From an uncultured Collinsella sp. (GTDB lineage: Bacteria; Actinomycetota; Coriobacteriia; Coriobacteriales; Coriobacteriaceae), in NCBI GenBank assembly GCA_900757465.1, contig CAAENY010000073.1, positions 1-19,234 on the forward strand: DNA of 19,234 bases, given 5' to 3'. Position numbers and translations under genes: made by a program. Below the pieces are notes generated by a model. The model was not told the origin of the DNA. It saw only the letters and a program-made list of their open reading frames with translations, and searched no databases. Numbering within the stretch: position 1 is the stretch's first letter; every line of letters begins with the position of its first letter. Below, piece after piece: positions 1-13,679 of the stretch.

Positions 1-79
1 GCCTTCTGGGCCATGGCGACCACCCCTTCGACTCGAATTCTTGACGGCCTGAACAATCGTCAATATCGGTCGGAGGGGG

Positions 80-159
80 GGCTTTGTAAAGCCGTTTGTC
101 TCCACCCGCGTAGCGGGTGGTTTAAAGCTGGCCGCTGCGCGGCCAGCAGACTAAAGTCT
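80..159. repeat. REP-like cluster of four small palindromes
   Basis: Four back-to-back palindromes lie downstream of the rpoC terminator. They are ggcttt/aaagcc at 80-93, ccacccgc/gcgggtgg at 102-120, gctggccgc/gcggccagc at 127-147, and agact/agtct at 148-159. The two GC-rich hairpins are flanked by gttt and ttta, a layout resembling REP elements mobilised by RAYT-type transposases; no such transposase is in the window. None of the four is followed by a T-tract, so they are unlikely to be simple terminators. The REP assignment rests on appearance only. Confidence 0.5.
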
Positions 160-164
160 CGAAA

Positions 165-202
165 CAAAAAAGACCCGCTTCCCTGTTGGGAAGCGGGTCT
201 TT
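165..202 (-). terminator. Rho-independent terminator of rpoBC
   Basis: A perfect 15-bp stem (169-183 with 188-202, four-base loop) read on the minus strand ends in a run of six T followed by gtttc. It begins 26 bases after the rpoC stop codon. It is the strongest terminator in the window and closes the rpoB-rpoC transcription unit. Confidence 0.93.
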
Positions 203-228
203 GGAAGGGCGGTTAACGTACTAGGAAA

Positions 229-4704
<4,476 letters not shown>

Positions 4705-4710
4705 AGTCAA

Positions 4711-8202
<3,492 letters not shown>

Positions 8203-8275
8203 CAGGTTTTTCCTCCTTCACGGAAATGCTCGGTGGGTTGGCGAGGCATAGCTTCGCCAGTTATCGCAACCTAAT

Positions 8276-8303
8276 AGTTTATCAGGTACCGACCGTTGGG
8301 CAA
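8276..8303 (-). promoter_or_regulatory. Candidate rpoBC promoter
   Basis: On the minus strand TTGCCC (8298-8303) and TAAACT (8276-8281) are separated by 16 bases, with a TG extended -10 dinucleotide just upstream of the -10. It lies about 75 bases before the rpoB start, downstream of the galU terminator, where a promoter is required. The match to consensus is moderate. Confidence 0.45.
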
Positions 8304-8380
8304 GAAAAGCCTTGACGCGATTGAGTTTTTGGAGTAGCAAAGTTTTTCGACAGAAAACACGCAGGTAGATGGATGTGTAT

Positions 8381-8394
8381 CGAACATCTGTTCA
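8381..8394. promoter_or_regulatory. LexA/SOS-box-like palindrome
   Basis: The sequence cgaacatctgttca contains GAAC-N4-GTTC, the core of the LexA box known from Bacillus and Actinobacteria. A further tgaaca (8406-8411) pairs with the tgttca half. It lies between galU and rpoB, about 80 bases upstream of the candidate rpoB promoter. No obvious DNA-repair gene is adjacent, so function is uncertain. Confidence 0.35.
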
Positions 8395-8435
8395 TATATT
8401 TTCTGTGAACAGAGAGCCGGCAATCGCAGCTCTTA

Positions 8436-8469
8436 TAAAAAACGGGCGCGAACCGAGGTCCACGCCCGT
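8436..8469 (-). terminator. Rho-independent terminator of galU
   Basis: Read on the minus strand, acgggcg (from 8469) pairs with cgcccgt (ending 8442). The stem extends inward through gtggac/gttcgc with wobble pairs and is followed by a run of six T. It lies just after the galU stop and separates galU from rpoBC. Confidence 0.82.
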
Positions 8470-8489
8470 AAATGTCGATGCCCGAAGGC

Positions 8490-9398
8490 TTACTTGCGCA
8501 TCAATCCGCCGCGCTCGTCGATGGCGTCCCAGAAGGCATCGGCAAAGCGGGGGTCGCTTGCAGCCATGAGGGCGTTAGTGGCCATCCAGCCAGAGGGAGT
8601 GCCGGTGTCGTAGCCCGACAGCGGGTCGATGACGACTGCATACATGGCCTCACGGTCGAGCGAACGGGCCATGGCGTCGGTGAGCTGGATCTCGCCGCCC
8701 TTGCCGGCCTGCTGATCTGCCAGCAGGTCCATGACCAGCGGGCTCAGCAGGTAGCGGCCGACGATGTACAGGTTGGACGGAGCAGCCTCGGGAGCGGGCT
8801 TCTCGACCAGACCGCCGATACGCCAGACAGCGCCCGGCTCGGCATCGGCAACGTCCTCGGCGCCCTCGAGCGAACCGACGCGCTCGCCGGCGATAACGCC
8901 GTAGCGGCTGACTTCCTCGGGCGAACAAGCAGCGACGGCGATAACCGAAGCGCCACCGTGCTCCTTGGAAACGGCGAGCATCTTGTCGCAGATGTCGCGG
9001 TTAGGCACAACGTAGTCGCCCAGAAGAACCAGGAAGTTCTCCCCTGCCACGGCGTCGGCAGCAGAGCGGATAGCATGGCCGAGGCCCTTGGGCTCGTACT
9101 GATAACGGAAGTCGACCGGCATACCGCCAGCGTGGGCGACGGCGTCGGCATAGGCGTTCTTGCCGCGCTCGCGCAGCAGGTTCTCGAGCGAGCGATCGGG
9201 CTGGAAGTAGTTCAGTAGCTCGGGCTTACCGGGAGAAGTAACGATGATGGCATCGTCGACCTCCTCGGGGTCGAGCGCCTCCTCGACAACGTACTGAATG
9301 ACGGGCTTGTCGAGCACCGGCAGCATCTCTTTGGGCGTGCACTTGGTGCCAGGCAGAAAACGCGTGCCAAGACCGGCGGCGGGGATGATTGCCTTCAT
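8490..9398 (-). CDS. galU: UTP-glucose-1-phosphate uridylyltransferase
   Basis: Makes UDP-glucose from UTP and glucose-1-phosphate, feeding cell-envelope glycan, exopolysaccharide and galactose (Leloir) metabolism in the cytoplasm. The 302-residue protein opens with the nucleotidyltransferase signature AAGLGTRFLPGTKCTPKEML and continues with KPVIQYVVEEA, FLVLLGDYVVP and LVEKP, all typical of bacterial GalU. The start is the ATG before KAIIPAAG, preceded by a GAAAGGA element. An in-frame 27-residue upstream extension has no family match and is excluded. It has its own candidate promoter and terminator. Its place between rplL and rpoB is unusual. Confidence 0.95.
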   Translation of the reverse strand: MKAIIPAAGLGTRFLPGTKCTPKEMLPVLDKPVIQYVVEEALDPEEVDDAIIVTSPGKPELLNYFQPDRSLENLLRERGKNAYADAVAHAGGMPVDFRYQYEPKGLGHAIRSAADAVAGENFLVLLGDYVVPNRDICDKMLAVSKEHGGASVIAVAACSPEEVSRYGVIAGERVGSLEGAEDVADAEPGAVWRIGGLVEKPAPEAAPSNLYIVGRYLLSPLVMDLLADQQAGKGGEIQLTDAMARSLDREAMYAVVIDPLSGYDTGTPSGWMATNALMAASDPRFADAFWDAIDERGGLMRK

Positions 9399-9420
9399 GT
9401 TATTCAAAGATCCTTTCGCA

Positions 9421-9434
9421 GGCGCAAAAGCGCC
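9421..9434 (-). other. Small hairpin in the galU leader
   Basis: ggcgc-aaaa-gcgcc forms a five-pair stem with an A4 loop (U4 in the RNA) just upstream of the galU ribosome binding site. It could affect mRNA stability or translation initiation. No family is recognised. Confidence 0.35.
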
Positions 9435-9495
9435 CCATGCGTGCGGCACGGCGGCCGCAGACCAAATTGCGATACCCAAGCATCTTACCGCTGGA

Positions 9496-9523
9496 ACTAT
9501 ATGTCGCTACAAGGCAGAGACAA
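9496..9523 (-). promoter_or_regulatory. Candidate galU promoter
   Basis: TTGTCT (9518-9523) and TATAGT (9496-9501) on the minus strand are separated by 16 bases, about 100 bases upstream of the galU start and after the rplL terminator. The rest of the 9399-9651 gap is AT-richer than its surroundings and shows no further gene. Confidence 0.55.
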
Positions 9524-9651
9524 TTCTTCAGCAGGTCAACGCAAATTATTGCTCGAATGGTGCAATTTTATTGCTCAACGGCAGGGCACCCGATACGACG
9601 CAAATCACAGAACATGGCAGTTTGAGCAACCGATGCCGAGGGACCGAAAAA

Positions 9652-9686
9652 CAAAAAAGACGGGGCTCGCAATGCGAACCCCGTCT
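9652..9686 (-). terminator. Rho-independent terminator after rplL
   Basis: A 13-pair stem (9658-9670 with 9674-9686) has one position that is a G-U wobble only in the minus-strand RNA, followed by six T on that strand. This orientation bias and the location 27 bases after the rplL stop assign it to rplJL. Confidence 0.9.
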
Positions 9687-9713
9687 GCAAAGAAATCTGG
9701 CGAGAAAGCCTGA

Positions 9714-10091
9714 TTACTTGAGGGTGACAGCAGCGCCAGCAGCCTCGAGCTTCTCCTTGGCAGCCTCGGCGTCCTCCTTCTTGGCACCCTCGAGAACAGC
9801 CTTGGGAGCACCCTCGACGACCTCCTTGGCCTCCTTCAGGCCAAGGTTGGTGAGCTCACGGACGGCCTTGATGACCTGGATCTTGTTGTCGCCGAAGCCC
9901 TCGAGCACGACGTCAAACTCGGTCTTCTCCTCGGCCTCAGCAGCGCCAGCAGCGGGAGCGGCGACAACAGCGGCAGGAGCAGCGGCGGAAACGCCGAAGG
10001 TGTCCTCGATAGCCTTAACGAGCTCGGAAGCCTCGAGAAGGGTCATTTCCTTAAGAGCATCGATGATCTCATCGGTGGTAAGCTTAGCCAT
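9714..10091 (-). CDS. rplL: Large ribosomal subunit protein bL12 (L7/L12)
   Basis: Stalk protein that recruits translation factors to the ribosome; it binds L10 as dimers. The 125 residues show the expected layout: an N-terminal dimerisation domain (1-33, MAKLTTDEIIDALKEMTLLE), an Ala/Pro/Val-rich hinge (about 34-52) and a C-terminal domain with the conserved IQVIKAVRELTNLGLKEAK segment, ending in VTLK. The start is the ATG of MAKLTT, preceded by a GAAAGGA site. An in-frame 11-residue upstream extension lies in the intergenic hairpin region and is excluded. It lies downstream of rplJ and ends at a strong terminator. Confidence 0.97.
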   Translation of the reverse strand: MAKLTTDEIIDALKEMTLLEASELVKAIEDTFGVSAAAPAAVVAAPAAGAAEAEEKTEFDVVLEGFGDNKIQVIKAVRELTNLGLKEAKEVVEGAPKAVLEGAKKEDAEAAKEKLEAAGAAVTLK

Positions 10092-10110
10092 TTCTAAGTC
10101 CTTTCGGTTT

Positions 10111-10178
10111 CCGTGTCTGTACACGGAGATCAGTTAAAACACGGCGCGAATGCGCCAGGGGTGCGGCGTTGCCGCCGC
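10111..10178 (-). other. Three hairpins between rplJ and rplL
   Basis: Stems occur at 10163-10178 (gcggcg/cgccgc), 10143-10156 (ggcgc/gcgcc, followed on the minus strand by gtgtttt) and 10111-10126 (ccgtgt/acacgg, just upstream of the rplL ribosome binding site). They could be RNA processing or stability elements that allow more L12 than L10 to be made, since the stalk needs several L12 copies per L10. That role is inference. Confidence 0.45.
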
Positions 10179-10193
10179 GGGTGAAAACAGCGA

Positions 10194-10715
10194 CTAGGCT
10201 GCCTTCTGCTCGGAGACCTGCTGGATCGAACGAGCGAGACCAGAGGAAACGCCGTTGACGCAGACAGCGATGTCGCGAGCGAAACCGGAGATGAGACCGG
10301 CGATCTGGCCGAGAAGCTGATCCTTGGTGGGCAGCTCGGCGATAGCCTTAACATCATCAGCGGAAACGGCCTTGCCGTCGGAGATACCGCCCTTGATCTC
10401 AAGGACGCCCTTGGACTTAGCGGAGAAGTCCTTAAGGGCCTTAGCGGCCTCGACCGGCTCGGTCTCGTAGAACACATAAGCGACGGGGCCGGCGAGAATC
10501 TCGTCGATCTCGGGCTGCTCCTGGTTCTTGAGGGCGATCTTGACCAGGTTGTTCTTGTAGACCTTCATCTCGGCGCCGCACTCGCGAAGCTGATGACGCA
10601 GCTCCTGAGCCTGCTTAACCGTCAGACCGTTGTAGTTGACGACGAACAGACCGGCGTTCTCGGCGATACGGGACTCGATCTCTGCAACCTTGTCGATTTT
10701 GTACTGCTGGGGCAT
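10194..10715 (-). CDS. rplJ: Large ribosomal subunit protein uL10
   Basis: Forms the base of the ribosomal stalk, binding 23S rRNA with its N-terminal domain and L12 dimers with its C-terminal helix. The 173 residues match L10 throughout, with the family segments FVVNYNGLTVKQAQELR and VYKNNLVKIAL, GPVAYVF, and a long C-terminal helical region (DQLLGQIAGLISGFARDIA) for L12. The ATG start has GAGGAGG eight bases upstream. It is the first gene of the rplJL unit. Its leader contains an L10-binding aptamer and a terminator, so feedback control by L10/L12 is expected. Confidence 0.97.
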   Translation of the reverse strand: MPQQYKIDKVAEIESRIAENAGLFVVNYNGLTVKQAQELRHQLRECGAEMKVYKNNLVKIALKNQEQPEIDEILAGPVAYVFYETEPVEAAKALKDFSAKSKGVLEIKGGISDGKAVSADDVKAIAELPTKDQLLGQIAGLISGFARDIAVCVNGVSSGLARSIQQVSEQKAA

Positions 10716-10780
10716 GAATTACCCCTCCTCGAATTCTTTCCGGGCACGGTCCGCCACAAGGACGTGACGGGGGCATGTCC

Positions 10781-10817
10781 AAAAAGAAAGCCCCCGCGCT
10801 GCATGAGCGACGGGGGC
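10781..10817 (-). terminator. Attenuator terminator in the rplJ leader
   Basis: On the minus strand gcccccg pairs with cgggggc (10811-10817 with 10790-10796). An inner cgct/agcg extension with one bulge brings the total to 11 pairs, followed by ctttcttttt. It ends about 65 bases before rplJ and is downstream of the L10 aptamer. This is the arrangement expected for transcription attenuation by L10(L12)4, as described in Bacillus subtilis. Confidence 0.8.
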
Positions 10818-10839
10818 GAGAAGACATATCTACTCGACC

Positions 10840-10910
10840 ACCTCGGCTGGCGGGATGTCCCATTAAGCTCGCGGGTAAGACCCGTTTGCGCCGGCTGTCT
10901 CTGGCAGCGG
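10840..10910 (-). promoter_or_regulatory. L10 leader RNA (ribosomal protein autoregulatory aptamer)
   Basis: The minus strand reads ccagagacagccggcg, then a cgggt/acccg hairpin (10871-10884), then cttaatggga and cgccagccgaggt. AGAGACAG, CTTAAT and CCGAGGT are hallmarks of the L10 leader family (Rfam L10_leader, RF00557, by memory). The gccggcg and cgccagc segments close the structure. It lies in the transcribed leader between the rplJ promoter and the attenuator. Confidence 0.8.
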
Positions 10911-10931
10911 ATTCGTGCGTGAACCGAAAGT

Positions 10932-10960
10932 ATTATGGCGGGGACCCCGGCGTCGGTCAA
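10932..10960 (-). promoter_or_regulatory. rplJL promoter
   Basis: TTGACC (10955-10960) and CATAAT (10932-10937) are spaced by exactly 17 bases on the minus strand. This is the best sigma-70-type promoter in the window. Transcription would start near 10925 and give a leader of about 210 bases containing the L10 aptamer and attenuator. Confidence 0.8.
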
Positions 10961-11172
10961 CGGAAAACCGGGCTGCACACAATTCCACCATCCGGCACGC
11001 GCCGCCGAAGGCCAGGCGCAAGGTTTCCGCTCGGTCAGGTCCTGGGCTCGCTCGGAAAGCACATTAAGTGCTTTCCGGCTCGTGCGGAATCTACGGAAAC
11101 CTTGCGCCTGGCCTTCGGCGGCGCGTGCCTGCGTCAACTATGGGGCAGCCCGGTTTTACGTTGGCTGACGCC
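10949..11172. repeat. 224-bp nested inverted repeat next to the rplJ promoter
   Basis: The inner arms are a perfect 36-bp inverted repeat (10994-11029 with 11094-11129). The outer arms are 28 bp with 25 matches (10949-10976 with 11145-11172). A 10-bp hairpin (11053-11062 with 11068-11077) occupies the centre. The left outer arm contains the rplJ -35 box, so the right arm is a mirrored partial copy of promoter DNA. It shows no transposase, coding potential or T-tract. It accounts for most of the 507-bp gap between rplJ and the aminotransferase; 11173-11222 holds nothing recognised. Confidence 0.85.
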
Positions 11173-11222
11173 CCCACTCATAAGCCTTAAGTCGGTGGGC
11201 TGATGTGTTGCGTCCCTGAGGA

Positions 11223-12359
11223 CTACAAGGTTGAAATGAAGGTGGACAGGCGGCGGAGGCCTTCGTCTAGGTCTTTGTCGGAGACGCAGTAGCTGAGGCG
11301 GATGTGGCCTTCGGTTCCGAAACAGTCGCCCGGGACTAGGGCTACGTTGGCCTCTTTGATGGCTTTGATGCAGAAGTCTTCGCTTGTTAGGCCGAATTGT
11401 TTGATGCTGGGGAAGGCGTAGAAGGCGCCTGCCGGTTCCGCTACGTCGAGGCCCATGGCGTCTAAGGCTGCGAGTACACGTTCGCGACGGGCTCGGTAGA
11501 CTTCGAGCATGGGGGTTGGGTCGACGGTCAGGGCTCGGGCCGCGGCGTCCATCTCGAAGGAGACGGCGCTCGATACTAGGTATTGGTGAGCCTTGGCGAT
11601 CTCGGCGATGACGGGGGCTGCCGCTGCGAGCCAGCCCAAGCGCCAGCCGGTCATGGCCCAGGGCTTGGAGAAGCTCTCGATGACCACCGTCTGCTCGCGC
11701 AGCTCCGGGTGGCGCTGGGCAAAGCGCTCGTAGCCATCCACATAGACCAGACGGTTATATACGTCGTCGCAGACCACGTAGATGCCCGCCTGCTCTGCCA
11801 CGCGCGCCACGGCGTCGAGCGATGCCGCGTTGAGAATGCAGCCCGTGGGATTGTTGGGCGAGCAGATGACGATGGCCTTGGTCGCCGGCGTCACGCAAGC
11901 ACGAAGTGCGTCTTCGTCAATCTGGAATTGCGCGGGCTCCGTATCCAAAAAGATCGCTTTGGCGTGATTGGCCACGACGATGCTCTCGTACAGGCCAAAG
12001 GCCGGCGTGGGAATAATGACCTCGTCGCCGGGGTTGAGCATAGCCATAAATGTTGCCGACAGGGCCTCGGTCGCGCCGTCGGTCAGGATGACCTCGTCGG
12101 CCGAAAACGTAAGGCCCGCGTCCCCCATGTAAGCAGACAACGCCTCACGCAGGGCGGGGCGACCGTTGTTGGGCGGATAGTGTGTGTCGCCGCGGCCCAG
12201 CGCGGCGGTCACCTCGGCGCTAATCACATCGGGCGTAGGAAAATCGGGCTCGCCGAGCGCAAGTGCAATGCATCCCGGATGCTGGGCGGCGAGTGCGTTG
12301 ATCCGGCGGATGCCGGAAGGCTTGAGCGTGGCAAGCGAGGTATTCATAGGCAGACGCAT
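11223..12359 (-). CDS. PLP-dependent class I/II aminotransferase
   Basis: Fold-type I pyridoxal-phosphate aminotransferase of the aspartate/aromatic (AspC/PatA-like) group, 378 residues as usual, acting in amino-acid metabolism in the cytoplasm. Visible landmarks are LGEPDFPTP (35-43), TDGATEAL (93-100), SPNNPTG (167-173, Asn170), CDDVY (197-201) and the Schiff-base lysine Lys232 in SFSKPWAMTGWR with Arg240. A C-terminal arginine in GHIRLSYC probably binds the substrate carboxylate. The first ATG has GAAAGGA five bases upstream, so it is preferred over the ATG four codons later. The amino-donor specificity cannot be read from the sequence. It is divergent from the gene at 12453. No terminator is seen between it and the rplJ promoter region. 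Confidence 0.9.
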   Translation of the reverse strand: MRLPMNTSLATLKPSGIRRINALAAQHPGCIALALGEPDFPTPDVISAEVTAALGRGDTHYPPNNGRPALREALSAYMGDAGLTFSADEVILTDGATEALSATFMAMLNPGDEVIIPTPAFGLYESIVVANHAKAIFLDTEPAQFQIDEDALRACVTPATKAIVICSPNNPTGCILNAASLDAVARVAEQAGIYVVCDDVYNRLVYVDGYERFAQRHPELREQTVVIESFSKPWAMTGWRLGWLAAAAPVIAEIAKAHQYLVSSAVSFEMDAAARALTVDPTPMLEVYRARRERVLAALDAMGLDVAEPAGAFYAFPSIKQFGLTSEDFCIKAIKEANVALVPGDCFGTEGHIRLSYCVSDKDLDEGLRRLSTFISTL

Positions 12360-12452
12360 GGCATTCCTTTCGTAAGGGTTGCACTAGGATAGCGCGGCGA
12401 GGCGCCACCAGACGGTGTAACCTAAACGGAAACGAGCCGGAAAGGAGATGGC

Positions 12453-13109
12453 ATGGAGACGACCGCGCGCGGCGATGTACCAAAAACACTGCAGACCATT
12501 GCGTATATCAGCATTCCCAATAGCGCCGATCTTGAGTTTATTCTTTGGGACCTGCAGGATGCCATCGCCGCCTATGCTCAGCTTTCCGGCACCGCACTCC
12601 CCCGCCCGGTCGATCTGGGGGTGGATGATGCCGGCTGCGTTGCCGATGGCATCGTGCTCGCTGTTGATGATGCATTTGATGATGAGGCGATGATCGCTGT
12701 CGAGCAGATACTCGATCGCTTTGGCGGTACGGGAACGCGTGTCTATGCCGTGATTCGAGCCGCACAAGAGGGCGCTGAGCAGGCGCGTGGGGCCGTCGTT
12801 CGTCTGCACAAGGCATGCGAGCGCCAGGGCCAATTGTGGTGTGGCGGCGTTGTCATCTGCGCCGGTAGCGGCATTGCGGCGCTTCGTCGCTCCCCGCGCA
12901 TGGGACTCTTGCGGCGACCGTTTTCGGAGGCCATGGACAAGCTCGTGGGCGCCGTTCGCATGGGGTGTTCCGTCGAACACGCGCAGAAGCTCGGTGGCGC
13001 CGCAACGGGCGGCGCCGACACCGAAGGCATGGTGCGCGCCGAGCCTGCACTGCTCACACCAATCTGGCACGCCGTTATGAGACGTCTTGCCAAGCACTCA
13101 AACTGCTAA
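12453..13109 (+). CDS. Flavodoxin-fold/NAD(P)H-dependent oxidoreductase-like protein of unknown function
   Basis: This 218-residue protein is the only plus-strand gene. AAGGAG lies five bases before its ATG. Residues from about 90 on (TRVYAVIRAAQEG, then WCGGVVICAGSG, then SPRMGLLRRPF) resemble the C-terminal half of flavodoxin-like NAD(P)H-dependent oxidoreductases, which show VYAxVNCGFYE, WGxGxGIGGG and GMGPLKNPF at those places. The N-terminal half (TIAYISIPNSADLEF) lacks the usual FMN phosphate-binding loop, so cofactor binding is doubtful. No membrane segment or signal peptide is evident. It converges on the glycosylase gene, sharing the overlapping stop sequence ctaa. The family link is by eye and tentative. 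Confidence 0.7.
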   Translation: METTARGDVPKTLQTIAYISIPNSADLEFILWDLQDAIAAYAQLSGTALPRPVDLGVDDAGCVADGIVLAVDDAFDDEAMIAVEQILDRFGGTGTRVYAVIRAAQEGAEQARGAVVRLHKACERQGQLWCGGVVICAGSGIAALRRSPRMGLLRRPFSEAMDKLVGAVRMGCSVEHAQKLGGAATGGADTEGMVRAEPALLTPIWHAVMRRLAKHSNC

Positions 13110-13676
13110 ATCGAAGAAGCCCGCCAATCAGCGGCGCCACTCCACCGCTCAACAAGACGCTCCAGGCGCCAGGCGGCATTGGCGGGACTTGTCGAGGGCA
13201 GGACGATGGCGGGCAGCCCGGTGCGTTCTTGTAGATAGCGCTTGTAGAGCCGTCCAGCTGTACCACCGTTGCATATCACCTGCTCAATGGAAGCTGCGTC
13301 GGTAATGCGCTCGATATGTACCGGTACAACGTTTTTTGATGCTGGCGTCACTCGAGCCCTTGATGTCGCAGCTCTCGATCACATCCCACAGGGCCACGCC
13401 GCCGTTCAGCAGCATGGATCGCTTGGCGGCAATCGAGGCGTCGAGCGTCGCAGGCTCGCTGCTTGCCAAAGGGTCGCCCTCGTTGGACGGCACGGGCACA
13501 CCGAGGCACGCGGCCATCACACGCCAAAAGCGGTTCTGGGGGTTGCCGTAATAAAAATCATTGGCGCGCGAAAGCACCGAGGGAAACGACCCCAGCACCA
13601 AAACGCGCGAGCGCTCGTCAAACACGGGCTCAAACCCATGCTCAATATGTTGATAGCCCTCGTCAGACGTTGCCAT
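13106..13676 (-). pseudogene. DNA-deoxyinosine (hypoxanthine-DNA) glycosylase, frameshifted
   Basis: A uracil-DNA-glycosylase-superfamily enzyme that would remove deaminated bases such as hypoxanthine. The first frame (from 13676) carries VLVLGSFPSVLS (25-36), YYGNPQNRFW (42-51) and GVALWDVIESCDI. A second frame, ending at 13106, carries ASKNVVPVHIERI, ICNGGTAGRLY and the family motif LPSTSPANA. The frames join at a run of six A (13332-13337 on the minus strand). One A fewer would read DASIKNVVPV and give an intact protein of 189 residues, near the family size. It starts three bases after the upstream glucosidase stop, suggesting translational coupling. The indel is either a real inactivating mutation or a sequencing error in the homopolymer. 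Confidence 0.8.
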
Positions 13677-13679
13677 GAT

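Noticed and set aside
41..69. Plus-strand promoter TTGACG with a -10 at tatcgg
   Set aside because: The -10 matches only half of the consensus and no plus-strand gene follows; the short frame at 13-216 runs through palindromes and the terminator.
8369..8569. Small plus-strand frame overlapping the galU end
   Set aside because: It crosses the galU terminator and the galU coding end, has no ribosome binding site and encodes an Arg-rich nonsense-like tail.
10622..11137. Minus-strand frame of 171 codons across the rplJ leader
   Set aside because: It runs through the palindrome, promoter, L10 aptamer and attenuator and into rplJ in another frame; repeated FRRFR-type and EGQAQGF segments come from the inverted repeat.
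13325..13345. Programmed ribosomal frameshift in the glycosylase
   Set aside because: A +1 shift is needed, and the A6 run is not in the phase of a classical -1 slippery heptamer. No stimulatory structure is evident, so a simple indel is more likely.
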